Assembly (NCBI GenBank): GCA_040753085.1
Contig: JBFMHI010000006.1
Location: 1 to 54,762, forward strand
Direction of reading: 5' to 3'
DNA: 54,762 nucleotides
Origin: a bacterium
GTDB lineage: Bacteria > UBA9089 > JASEGY01
In this document: piece after piece, positions 23,804 to 31,526 of the stretch
Numbering within the stretch: position 1 is the first letter of the stretch
How the letters are laid out: every line of letters starts with the position of its first letter
The notes under the pieces: generated by a model
Seen by the model: the letters and a program-made list of their open reading frames with translations, nothing else
Database searches by the model: none
Told to the model about the DNA's origin: nothing
Program-made: the position numbers and the translations under genes

Positions 23804-24676
23804 ATGCAAGTTGAACCCGAATGTATCCCCTGCATTTTAAAACAGGCCCTCCGTGGGGCAAAGCTGATCCAGGTAGATAAGTCCGTTCAACAAAGGTTGT
23901 TAAATGAGACTATGGACTACCTGAAGACCATCTCCTTTGAGGCCCATAATCCCCCTGGAATTACCTCATATCTTCATCACGGCTTGCTTAAAAGGATACT
24001 TAACCATCCGGATCCTTATCGCGAAGTTAAGCTTAAGTATAACCAAATCGGGTTGAATCTTTATGCTGACCTTCAATCTCGAGTTAAAAGATCGGCTGAC
24101 CCGCTTTATACCGCGGCTAAATTAGCTATTGCCGGTAACTGTATAGACTTTGGAGTGGGAGATGGATTTGATCTGGAGGGAACCATTGAGCAGATTCTGA
24201 ATTTCCCCCTGGGCAGGGATGACTATCAGGCCTTCAAGAAGGCCCTGCCAGAGGCCGGACAGATTCTTTACTTAGCTGATAATGCCGGAGAGCTGGTTTT
24301 TGATAAGATATTTATTGAGGAACTGTTAAGCGAGGAACCCTTAAAAGAGGGGCGGGCTATTCTCCGGGTGGTAGTAAAAAGCGCCCCGATTATAAACGAT
24401 GTTACTATGGAAGACGCCCGTTTTATTGGCTTAGAGGGTCTCGTTCCAGTGGTGACCAATACGGCTGATGTGGGAACCCCTCTGGATACAGCTTCCCCTG
24501 AAGTTAGACGCCTCTTTGATCAAGCTGACCTTATTATCAGTAAAGGCCAGGGAAATTACGAAACACTGAATCAAAATAACCGAGGTAAGATATTTTTCTT
24601 CCTTCAAGCCAAGTGTGATATAGTGGCTAAGGCCTTGGGAGTAGATTTGGGGCAGGCGGTGTTGGCTATCCAATAG
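23804..24676 (+). CDS. DUF89 (ARMT1-like) damage-control phosphatase family protein
   Basis: A 290-residue protein of the DUF89 family, metal-dependent phosphatases thought to remove damaged or excess phosphometabolites. It begins with a CIPC motif (residues 7-10), has GNCIDFGVG near 112 and the metal-site phrase LYLADNAGELVFDK near 152-165, followed by KSAPIINDVT and IISKGQGNYETL, all typical of the prokaryotic subgroup. It is the first gene of the cobalamin nucleotide-loop cluster, so its substrate may be a cobalamin intermediate or a phosphoribosyl by-product; that is inference from position only. GGAG lies 13 bases before the ATG. Confidence 0.82.
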   Translation: MQVEPECIPCILKQALRGAKLIQVDKSVQQRLLNETMDYLKTISFEAHNPPGITSYLHHGLLKRILNHPDPYREVKLKYNQIGLNLYADLQSRVKRSADPLYTAAKLAIAGNCIDFGVGDGFDLEGTIEQILNFPLGRDDYQAFKKALPEAGQILYLADNAGELVFDKIFIEELLSEEPLKEGRAILRVVVKSAPIINDVTMEDARFIGLEGLVPVVTNTADVGTPLDTASPEVRRLFDQADLIISKGQGNYETLNQNNRGKIFFFLQAKCDIVAKALGVDLGQAVLAIQ

Positions 24677-24783
24677 TCAATAGTCAATAGCCAATACTCT
24701 CTTTGGTCCCTTTAGTCCCTTTGGTCCCTTTGGGTTAAAGAGCCAATAGGCAATAGGGGAGAACGCCCTATTGCCTATTGGCT
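24671..24783. repeat. CAATAGT array and 18-bp perfect hairpin before cobU
   Basis: Four 7-bp CAATAGT-type units overlap the end of the DUF89 gene. They are followed by TCCCTTTGG words and by AGCCAATAGGCAATAGGG (24741) perfectly inverted at 24766-24783 around a 7-base loop. No T-run follows on the plus strand, so it is not a standard terminator; it ends 14 bases before the CobU ATG. Confidence 0.85.
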
Positions 24784-24797
24784 AATTGATAATTCTT

Positions 24798-25436
24798 ATG
24801 AGCGCAATTGTCTTTATTGCTGGTGGAGCCAGAAGCGGAAAGAGCTGGCTGGCTCAGGAGTTCGCTAAGATGTGGGTCGAAGATTCCCCCCTTAAGGGAG
24901 TCCTCGGCGGCAAGAGTAAATTTGCTAAACAAGGTAAGAAGATTAAAGAAAGTCCGGCCGCCAGGGTCTGTTATTTGGCTACAGCCAGACCAGTGGATGA
25001 GGAGATGAAGGCCAGGATCGAACAACATAAACAGAAAAGACCAAAGGGTTGGTATACGGTGGAGGAACCCGTTGACTTAGTTTCTGTTCTTTCTGAAGTT
25101 AAAGGGACATTGATTGAAATGGTCATTATCGACTGTGTCACGGTCTGGATATCCAATATGATGGAAACGCTAAGTGGGGAATATGACGAAATAAGGGCTG
25201 AGATCCTTAAACGGACGGATGAATTAATTAAAGAATGCTTTAAACTGGAAGATGTGGCTATAGTAGTGGTTGGTAACGAAGTTGGTTCAGCCATAGTGCC
25301 TGAAAATGCCCTGGCCAGACAGTTCAGGGATATAAATGGCGAGGTAAATCAGCGATTTGCCCGGGCGGCCAGGCTGGCCTATCTTATGGTTTCAGGGATA
25401 CCGGTGAAGATAAAGGGCGGTAAGCGGGAGGAGTAA
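24798..25436 (+). CDS. cobU: Adenosylcobinamide kinase / adenosylcobinamide-phosphate guanylyltransferase
   Basis: About 212 residues. GGARSGKS at 9-16 is the P-loop of CobU; LATARPVDEEMKARIEQHK (with the guanylylated His), IDCVTVWISNMM and GNEVGSAIVPENALARQFRD follow in family order. The enzyme phosphorylates adenosylcobinamide and adds GMP, preparing it for ribazole attachment. A ~25-residue basic stretch near 33-55 (LKGVLGGKSKFAKQGKKIKE) is longer than in standard CobU. I chose the ATG over an in-frame TTG four codons earlier. There is no strong Shine-Dalgarno sequence; an 18-bp hairpin lies just upstream. Confidence 0.92.
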   Translation: MSAIVFIAGGARSGKSWLAQEFAKMWVEDSPLKGVLGGKSKFAKQGKKIKESPAARVCYLATARPVDEEMKARIEQHKQKRPKGWYTVEEPVDLVSVLSEVKGTLIEMVIIDCVTVWISNMMETLSGEYDEIRAEILKRTDELIKECFKLEDVAIVVVGNEVGSAIVPENALARQFRDINGEVNQRFARAARLAYLMVSGIPVKIKGGKREE

Positions 25437-25553
25437 GCGTTGAGGGCGAATAACTCAGCCAGGCGTATCCGCCGACCTGACATAACACCCCGAAGGAAGT
25501 ATTCTTATAACTGTCAAAGATTAGACATACTAAACTTATGGAGGTGATTGAAG

Positions 25554-25823
25554 ATGGAAGCAATGTTTGCACATCCGCTTCCCAAGCTACATAGCTTACC
25601 TGATACTTTGCCGAGGGAAGGCGCTCTACGCATTGAATTGCAAGAAGGAATACCCATTATACGGGCGTCTTCATACGTGCATGACCGGATTGAAACATTA
25701 TTAAAGAAACAGCAGGAAGCTGGATTATCGAGGAAAGAAAGAGAAGAGTTTGATCTATATGAGGAAATTGATGATTACTTGAGTCTTATTAACAGGATTG
25801 TTCGCAACCTTTATTGGGGTTAA
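25554..25823 (+). CDS. Small uncharacterised protein, antitoxin-like
   Basis: An 89-90 residue acidic, mostly helical protein starting MEAMFAHPLPKLH, with a strong GGAGGTGA site six bases before the ATG. The C-terminal half (IETLLKKQQEAGLSRKERE, EFDLYEEIDDYLSLINRIVR) resembles small proteins often found as antitoxin-like partners of nucleases, but I cannot name the family and no toxin gene lies beside it. It sits between cobU and cobT, 36 bases before the cobT start, so it may simply be carried in the cob transcript. Confidence 0.7.
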   Translation: MEAMFAHPLPKLHSLPDTLPREGALRIELQEGIPIIRASSYVHDRIETLLKKQQEAGLSRKEREEFDLYEEIDDYLSLINRIVRNLYWG

Positions 25824-25859
25824 GAACAGAGAGAGAACCCTGGAACTAAGGAGAGAGGT

Positions 25860-26927
25860 GTGCTACTACTTCAAGAAACCTTAAAGCGAATTCGGCCCCT
25901 TGATACCGAGGTTATAGCTAAGGCCAGAGCCAGGTCTGATCAGTTGGCTATTCCCAGGAACAGCCTGGGACGGCTTCAGACAATGGCCCAACAAATAGCC
26001 GGAATAACCGGCCAGATCAACCCTCCTTACGAAAGAAAGGTCATTACCACCATGGCCGGAGACCACGGAGTGGTGGAAGAAGGCGTAAGCGCCTTTCCAC
26101 CAGAGGTGACACCCCAGATGGTTTACAACTTTGTCAGGGGTGGGGCAGGGATAAACGTCCTGGCCGGACACGTGGGGGCTGAAGTAGTGGTGGTAGATAT
26201 GGGGGTGGCCGCTGACCTGACTGATCTGAGGGAGACCTCCCGGATTATTTCTAAAAAGGTCGATTATGGGACAAGAAATTTTACCAAAGGCCCGGCCATG
26301 AATTATGATCAGGCAGTGGCCTCTATTGAAGCCGGCATAGAAGTAGTTAATGATCTGGCTAAAACCGGGCTTCACCTTCTGGGCCTTGGGGATATGGGGA
26401 TTGGCAATACTACTCCCAGCAGCGCTATTGCGGCCGCCTTAACCGGCCGGAAGGTAGAAGAAGTTACCGGACGAGGCACCGGGGTAAATGACGAGACACT
26501 GAAGAGAAAGATTGAAGTAATAAAGCGTGGTCTGGCCGTCAATCAACCTGATCCGAGGGATCCCCTCGATGTGTTAGCTAAGGTAGGCGGGTTTGAAATC
26601 GGCGGGTTAGCCGGGGCGATAATTGGAGCGGCGGCTTTAAGGATTCCGGTAGTTATCGACGGCCTCATTGCCGGCGGCGGGGCCTTAATTGCCACTGAAC
26701 TTTCTTCGACGGTCAAGAAATACATCTTTGCCGGCCACAACTCAGTGGAACCAGGACACAAGGTTATGCTGGAACGAATGGGACTTAGGCCGCTTCTTGA
26801 TCTTGACCTTCGCCTGGGGGAGGGAACCGGCGCGGCTCTGGGGATAAGCCTGTTAGAGGCGTCCATCAAGATATTGAACCGGGTGTTGACCTTTGAAGAA
26901 GCCGCGGTCACCGAAGGAAATCGGTGA
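25860..26927 (+). CDS. cobT: Nicotinate-nucleotide--dimethylbenzimidazole phosphoribosyltransferase
   Basis: A 355-residue CobT, which makes alpha-ribazole phosphate from a lower-ligand base and nicotinate mononucleotide. Family signatures in order: TMAGDHGVVEEGVSAFPPEV, FVRGGAGINVLA, LGDMGIGNTTPSSAI, GRGTGV, DGLIAGGGALIA, GHNSVEPGH and LGEGTGAALG, the last carrying the catalytic Glu. Start is GTG with AAGGAGAG upstream. With CobU and CobS it completes the nucleotide-loop pathway; no corrin-ring genes are present, so salvage of cobinamide is the simplest reading. Confidence 0.95.
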   Translation: MLLLQETLKRIRPLDTEVIAKARARSDQLAIPRNSLGRLQTMAQQIAGITGQINPPYERKVITTMAGDHGVVEEGVSAFPPEVTPQMVYNFVRGGAGINVLAGHVGAEVVVVDMGVAADLTDLRETSRIISKKVDYGTRNFTKGPAMNYDQAVASIEAGIEVVNDLAKTGLHLLGLGDMGIGNTTPSSAIAAALTGRKVEEVTGRGTGVNDETLKRKIEVIKRGLAVNQPDPRDPLDVLAKVGGFEIGGLAGAIIGAAALRIPVVIDGLIAGGGALIATELSSTVKKYIFAGHNSVEPGHKVMLERMGLRPLLDLDLRLGEGTGAALGISLLEASIKILNRVLTFEEAAVTEGNR

Positions 26928-26947
26928 TAACCTGATTACCGATTACC

Positions 26948-27369
26948 GTATCTACTCAAAATCAAGTTAAAAAAGTAAGCTCATTACAGATTATAGTGCT
27001 ATGGGTTAAGTTTCATCTCCTTTTGTACCGACGACAGCGTTGGCATAAAAGCTTCCCCTCCCTTGATGCTTATCCTTACCCACAAATTGGATAAAAGGAT
27101 GGGGGAAACAAGGATAAACCACGAAGAGCACGAAGGACACGAAGAAAAAAATATTTGTTTTATAATTCTTCGTGCTCTTCGTGTTCTTCGTGGTTTTAAA
27201 AGATGTGGGTAAGGATAAGCTTGATGGGAGGGGTTAGGGGAGGGTGAAATAAACAAGAGTAATAATATTGCCCGCCAATTTCACCCTCACCCTATCCCTC
27301 TCCCATCAAGGGAGAGGGAATTTTGCTTTGTCTCCCAACTAACTGCTTAACTTAGTTTTGAGCAGTTAC
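26948..27369. mobile_element. Miniature inverted-repeat element, copy 2, with nested palindromes
   Basis: The termini GTATCTACTCAAAATCAAGT and ACTTAGTTTTGAGCAGTTAC match copy 1 at 9477-9713. The extra ~185 bp form nested palindromes: CTTATCCTTACCCACA (27069) pairs with TGTGGGTAAGGATAAG (27204), enclosing CCACGAAGAGCACGAAG (27119) against CTTCGTGCTCTTCGTG-type words ending at 27193. It looks like element within element. It splits cobT from cobS. Confidence 0.78.
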
Positions 27370-27401
27370 CGATTACCTAAGCAGTTGCGAAAGGTGTAAC
27401 G

Positions 27402-28133
27402 TTGCAGATTCTAACCGCCCTTAGCTTCCTCACCTGTCTGCCAGTTAGGCTAAGGAGACCACCTGACGAACGTGATCTGGCCGGGTCAATGGTCTACTTT
27501 CCCCTTATTGGATTTTTCCTTGGTTCCCTGCTTGTTTTACTTAATCTTATCCTCTCGCCTCTCTTACCGATAAGAGTAGTCAATTTGGCCTTACTCATTC
27601 TCCTGGCAGGATTAACAGGCGGTCTTCATCTGGATGGACTGGCGGATACCATTGATGGCCTGGCCGGCGGGAGAGAAAAGGAGCAGCGGCTGGCTATTAT
27701 GCGAGACAGCCGTATCGGCGCCTTGGGCGCCCTGGCCCTTATTCTCCTTCTGTTAGCTAAATATGAACTCCTCTGCAGCCTTTCCGGGGATCACCGAAAT
27801 ATCCTTCTCTTGCTTATGCCGGCTATGGGCAGATGGAGTCAGGTAATGGGAGCCGGCCTTTTCCCCTCAGCCCGACCAGGGATGGGCAGCATTTTTGTTA
27901 AGGTAGTAGGCATCAAGGAATTAATCTGGACGACCTTGATGATCCTCCCTTTTTGCCTTCTTTTGGGCCTGTTCCAGGGTCTCCTTTTCTGTCTAATAAA
28001 TTTTGGGGCAGCCCTGGTCCTCTTTTGGCTTATCAGTCGCAGAATCGGTGGGCTAACTGGTGATTCTCTTGGGGCCGTAAGCGAGACGATTGAAGTGGTC
28101 AGCCTGGTCATTGGACTACTTATGGTGGCCTGA
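27402..28133 (+). CDS. cobS: Adenosylcobinamide-GDP ribazoletransferase (cobalamin synthase)
   Basis: A 243-residue membrane protein that joins adenosylcobinamide-GDP with alpha-ribazole (phosphate), the last step of cobalamin assembly. It has the CobS signatures LTCLPV, GGLHLDGLADTIDGLAGG (acidic metal site) and IMRDSRIGALG, with about six hydrophobic segments. Start is TTG, preceded by AAAGGTG at suitable distance. It follows cobT across a 420-bp repeat element. Confidence 0.93.
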   Translation: MQILTALSFLTCLPVRLRRPPDERDLAGSMVYFPLIGFFLGSLLVLLNLILSPLLPIRVVNLALLILLAGLTGGLHLDGLADTIDGLAGGREKEQRLAIMRDSRIGALGALALILLLLAKYELLCSLSGDHRNILLLLMPAMGRWSQVMGAGLFPSARPGMGSIFVKVVGIKELIWTTLMILPFCLLLGLFQGLLFCLINFGAALVLFWLISRRIGGLTGDSLGAVSETIEVVSLVIGLLMVA

Positions 28134-28281
28134 AATTATTCGACCTCTGCCCACCAAAATTCACCCTGGAGACTACTGCTTCACGACGTTTGATTTTAGC
28201 AGTTGAGCTATTTTGACGATATCTGATCGACGGATACCTGACATTGAAACTTTGTAACTATTCAGCCACAAAGCCACTACT

Positions 28282-28458
28282 TCATCCTTTTATTTCCCTT
28301 CTTGTTCTTTCGCCTTCGGCAACAATCAAACGAGCTGTCTCTTCTTGGGTTTTCTGAATTAGATGGGCTATTTCTTTTAGGGTTTCTTTTAAGCCTTCCT
28401 CCATTTTGACAATGGTCTCATCCATTTTAGCAATCATTTCTCTCGTCACTTTTGACAT
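28282..28458 (-). CDS. Small coiled-coil protein, 58 residues
   Basis: A short open frame: MSKVTREMIAKMDETIVKM at the start, then a continuous charged amphipathic helix (GLKETLKEIAHLIQKTQEE, RLIVAEGERTRREIKG). Heptad-like spacing of Ile, Met and Leu suggests a coiled coil. There is no clear Shine-Dalgarno sequence, and a half-element (GTAACTATTCAGCCAC, 28256) lies just past its stop. It may be a remnant of a larger coiled-coil gene; function unknown. Confidence 0.4.
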   Translation of the reverse strand: MSKVTREMIAKMDETIVKMEEGLKETLKEIAHLIQKTQEETARLIVAEGERTRREIKG

Positions 28459-28489
28459 GGTTAGGTCTATACTACTGTATTTTCTCCTT

Positions 28490-28690
28490 CGCCCCTGCGG
28501 GGCTTAATTAATTTTCAATCTAATGTTCCGTAGGTTCAAACCTACGGCTAACATACTACAGCCCTTCGGGCTTTAATAATGATTCCTGAACTCCAGAGCC
28601 TGTCAGGAGCAGGTTCTGTCAGAACTTGCCCTGATGAAAATCAGGGAACAGGTTTTATTAATATATCCTATTATACGCCGAAGGCGTAAA
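28490..28690. repeat. Cluster of short REP-like hairpins
   Basis: Successive small palindromes GCCCCTGCGGGGC, CCGTAGGTTCAAACCTACGG, AGCCCTTCGGGCT, CCCTGATGAAAATCAGGG and ACGCCGAAGGCGT stand a few bases apart without coding sequence. Apart from these and the small ORF, the 28134-28852 spacer shows only the LysR promoter. Confidence 0.7.
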
Positions 28691-28814
28691 GAAATTTAGC
28701 CACAGATTTCAATCTACGGAATAATGGTATCCCCTAAGGTCAAGCCCTGACAGGGCGTAGGAAAGATTTCAACCCATTGTTTATAATCTCTAACCATACA
28801 GGTCGAATTAATGG

Positions 28815-28843
28815 TTGACAGAATTGCTTGGATACTATAAACT
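28815..28843 (+). promoter_or_regulatory. Sigma-70-like promoter of the LysR gene
   Basis: TTGACA at 28815-28820 and TAAACT at 28838-28843 (17-bp spacer), or TATAAA with a 15-bp spacer. Either puts the transcript start only a few bases before the ATG at 28853, and no Shine-Dalgarno sequence is visible, so the mRNA may be nearly leaderless. Confidence 0.55.
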
Positions 28844-28852
28844 AAAAATATA

Positions 28853-29755
28853 ATGGAAGATTTTACCCTGAAGGTATTTTACAAGTTAGCCCAATTAAAA
28901 AGTTTCTCAAAGGTAGCCGAGGAATTATACATCACCCAGTCTGCGGTCAGCCGCCAGATTAAGAATTTAGAAGACAACCTGGCCGTAAAATTGTGCCTTA
29001 GGGAAAAGGAGGGAATTTCACTCACCCAGGAAGGCAGAATCTTGCTGGGTTATGTGAAAAAAATATTGGCTCTTTATGAAAAAGCGACTAAGGAGATAGA
29101 CCACTTCAGGCATACCAGTCTGGATAAACTAATCATAGGCGCCAGTACTACCTTAGGTGAATATGTGCTGCCCAGGATAATTAGCTATTTTGGGAAAAAA
29201 CACCCTGAAGCGGATATCTACTTAAGAGTAGCCAATACAAAGGAGATATTAAAACAACTATCGGCTAATGCCTTTAATTTAGCCTTGCTTGAAGGGCGAT
29301 TTGATAATTCTTCTTTTATAGTTGAGAAGGCCATGGAAGATGAATTAGTGCTCATTGTTTCCAATGAGCATCGATGGGCTAAGAATCCGGGTATAAATTT
29401 TAGTGAATTAAGAACGGAGCCGCTGATAATAAGAGAAGAAGGGTCAGGAACAAGGAAGGTGCTGGAGGAAGCGCTGGCTAAATTGGGGGCAGAGCTTTCT
29501 GATTTAAACATCAAAATGGAGCTTGACTTAACAGAGGCAGTCAAGAACGCTGTAGGAGAAAACCTTGGTGTCTCCTTTGTCTCCAAATCTACCCTTATTA
29601 AAAAGCCGGGAAATATAGTAATCGTCCCCCTAACTAACATGTATCTTCGGTTTGACTTCAACCTTATCTACAACCGGGAAAGAGGGCTTACCTCTTTAAC
29701 CCTCGAATTTATAGAGTGCTTGAAGGAGAGATTGTCTAAGCAGGCGGGGGTGTAG
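28853..29755 (+). CDS. LysR-family transcriptional regulator
   Basis: A 300-residue LysR protein. Residues ~5-65 form the winged helix-turn-helix (FYKLAQLKSFSKVAEELYIT, QSAVSRQIKNLE), followed by the linker helix and an effector-binding domain from ~90 (LIIGASTTLGEYVLPRII; REEGSGTRKVLEEAL), closest in feel to CysL/CbbR-type regulators. It is a lone gene between the cobalamin cluster and a convergent PAP2 gene, so its target is not evident. The start is set by the family N-terminus. Confidence 0.9.
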   Translation: MEDFTLKVFYKLAQLKSFSKVAEELYITQSAVSRQIKNLEDNLAVKLCLREKEGISLTQEGRILLGYVKKILALYEKATKEIDHFRHTSLDKLIIGASTTLGEYVLPRIISYFGKKHPEADIYLRVANTKEILKQLSANAFNLALLEGRFDNSSFIVEKAMEDELVLIVSNEHRWAKNPGINFSELRTEPLIIREEGSGTRKVLEEALAKLGAELSDLNIKMELDLTEAVKNAVGENLGVSFVSKSTLIKKPGNIVIVPLTNMYLRFDFNLIYNRERGLTSLTLEFIECLKERLSKQAGV

Positions 29756-29780
29756 TATATCAATAGAATAAGGGAGTATG

Positions 29781-30824
29781 TCAGGAGATATCTGGCTTCT
29801 TACCCCGATAGAGCCTGGAAGCGATGGCAATAGAAAGGACAGTGATGAGTATGCCGACTAACCCATCGCTGAGGTAATGCCATCCAAAATAAAGGGTAGA
29901 CACAAAGTTAAGCACGGCCCAGATGAACATAGGTATCCAAAGCCGGCTTGAAGCCCGGAAAAAATAGTAAGCGTGATTAAACATCATGGTGACATGCAGA
30001 CTGGGCATAGCCCCGACGCCGTTGCCTAACATGATCCTGAAGTGCTGCGGATCAGATAGGTAGGCCTGTTGAGCCCACAGGAGAGATTTCTGGATTTCTG
30101 CTATCTCTGTCCCTTCCAGAAAGGTGTAGAAATCTGGTCTGAAATAGCACGGGCCCCATGAAGGAAACAAGAGATAGCCGATAAGGGAAAGATAGTGGGC
30201 CGCAATAAGAGAAGTCGCATAATGCCAGGAAAGATTCAAGTCCCTCTTCATGGTGGCTAAGAAAAAAAGGGTGAAAAGAAGAAGAAAGAAATGGGAGCAA
30301 TAGACAATAGTCAGGAACCCGGTCAATAGCGACCAGTTATGTTGTGAAACCCAACCAGGGAGGTTGTGGCCTAAAAAGAGGATATTGTCTAATTCCCAAA
30401 GCTCTGGGTCAAAAGATCTCTGGGCCAGCACGAAAGAGGCCGGTTTAAGGTTGGAATATACTATAAAACACAAAAAGGCCTGCAAGATAATGGGTAGGAG
30501 GCTGATAATAGAGCTGAAACTATAGTATCTTGATAGTCTCTCCTTGATGAACCGACGAATATCAGGGAGGATATCTCCTTTTAGATAATGCAAGCCAACG
30601 TTCTTAACGAGGCTAAATTCAAGGAGAACTATGGGGAGAGCTAAATACAATAAGTACAAGATGATTACAAACAGAAGAGTCTGGAAGAGGCTCTCCGGCA
30701 AGGCCTCGAAATTGAGTCCGCTGACCTTGCAGAGCAGAAAGGCCCCCATAAAGGCCCCTATATTCCACAGCCCGACCGAGTTACCCCGCCAGAATCCTGT
30801 TTTAAAAAAGAATGGAACGATCAT
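29781..30824 (-). CDS. PAP2-superfamily membrane phosphatase (inositolphosphotransferase-like)
   Basis: A 347-residue membrane protein with about eight hydrophobic segments. The C-terminal third holds PAP2 catalytic phrases: GNGVGAMPSLHVTM (phosphatase motif 2 with His) and YFGWHYLSDGLVG (motif 3 with His and Asp). Family members remove or transfer phosphate on lipid carriers such as undecaprenyl pyrophosphate, phosphatidate or phosphoinositol-ceramide; the substrate here is unknown. The ATG lies ten bases from the edge of a repeat element, with no Shine-Dalgarno sequence. It converges on the LysR gene. Confidence 0.78.
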   Translation of the reverse strand: MIVPFFFKTGFWRGNSVGLWNIGAFMGAFLLCKVSGLNFEALPESLFQTLLFVIILYLLYLALPIVLLEFSLVKNVGLHYLKGDILPDIRRFIKERLSRYYSFSSIISLLPIILQAFLCFIVYSNLKPASFVLAQRSFDPELWELDNILFLGHNLPGWVSQHNWSLLTGFLTIVYCSHFFLLLFTLFFLATMKRDLNLSWHYATSLIAAHYLSLIGYLLFPSWGPCYFRPDFYTFLEGTEIAEIQKSLLWAQQAYLSDPQHFRIMLGNGVGAMPSLHVTMMFNHAYYFFRASSRLWIPMFIWAVLNFVSTLYFGWHYLSDGLVGILITVLSIAIASRLYRGKKPDIS

Positions 30825-30833
30825 CGGTTTATT

Positions 30834-31043
30834 GTAACCGTTCAGTCACGGATGCACACAGATGAAACACGGATTTCCGTGAACCGTGTCCGGGAGTCGT
30901 GTCCGTGATTAGGTTGTAGGGACAACCCTTGTGGTTGTCCGCCTATGGAACGGACAGGGATAAGCTCTGTCCTTACAACTCCGCCTTCTGTCCTCTATTA
31001 TTTATCCGTGCTAATCCGTGTCAATCAGTGGCTGAACGGTTAC
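30834..31043. mobile_element. Palindromic miniature element, GTAACCGTTCAG termini
   Basis: The left end GTAACCGTTCAGTCACGGAT and the right end CAGTGGCTGAACGGTTAC are inverted. The core repeats cacggat, ccgtgtc and the ACAACCCTTGTGGTTGT palindrome, and resembles the inverse of positions 1-150. The remainder up to 31526 holds a GTAGGGGCGAATAATC palindrome (31121), a terminator, a direct repeat and the hairpin GGGTCGGATGGA/TCCATCCGACCC (31402-31439). Confidence 0.78.
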
Positions 31044-31177
31044 GGTTTATTATGGCTTCTATACGTTCAGATATGATCAGAATAGCTGAATTGAAAGAGA
31101 AACTGGCTAAGTCCAACAGGTAGGGGCGAATAATCATTCGCCCCTACCTTTCTTATCGAGAGCCAACGGTAAAAAGA

Positions 31178-31213
31178 TAGCCACCACCCTTTTTAATAAA
31201 AGAGTGATGGCTA
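31178..31213 (-). terminator. Probable intrinsic terminator of the 3117-residue gene
   Basis: TAGCCACCACCC pairs with GAGTGATGGCTA (one mismatch) around an A/T-rich loop; on the minus strand the stem is followed by TCTTTTT. It lies ~310 bases past the giant gene's stop. Confidence 0.7.
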
Positions 31214-31281
31214 CATAAAGACCCTCCTAAGGTCTCTATTACCGTAGATACATTGGCCTTGTGACTGCGAATACCGACCCG

Positions 31282-31379
31282 GTAGGGGCGAAAAATTTTT
31301 CGCCCCTACTCTGGCTACCGGGTGTCTGGGAGTTTAGTGTCTGGTGACCTAATGTTCCGACTATCAGACACACCAGACC
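31282..31379. repeat. Direct repeat, copy 1 (flanks the giant gene)
   Basis: A 98-bp block beginning with the perfect 28-bp palindrome that opens GTAGGGGCGAAAAATTTTTC, then CTGGCTACCGGGTGTCTGGG and TTAGTGTCTGGTGACC. It recurs in the same orientation at 41584-41679 with about ten differences. Confidence 0.82.
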
Positions 31380-31526
31380 CCGACTACCCGTTTATTTTTC
31401 CGGGTCGGATGGAGCGCCAGAGAACCATCCATCCGACCCTTATCTTAACTTCTACCTGCTTTCTTCCGCCTCCGTTTTAACCGGCTTTTTTCTCTCCCGC
31501 CTTGTGCGTTGCCTCTTCCCGTTCAC

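Noticed and set aside
31052-31123. A 23-codon ATG frame after the element at 30834-31043.
   Set aside because: It has no ribosome site and no recognisable sequence, and overlaps the GTAGGGGCG palindrome.
31402-31439. A perfect 12-bp stem (GGGTCGGATGGA) past the giant gene, considered as its terminator.
   Set aside because: On the minus strand it is followed by CGGAAAAATAAA, not a T-run; the hairpin at 31178 fits better.
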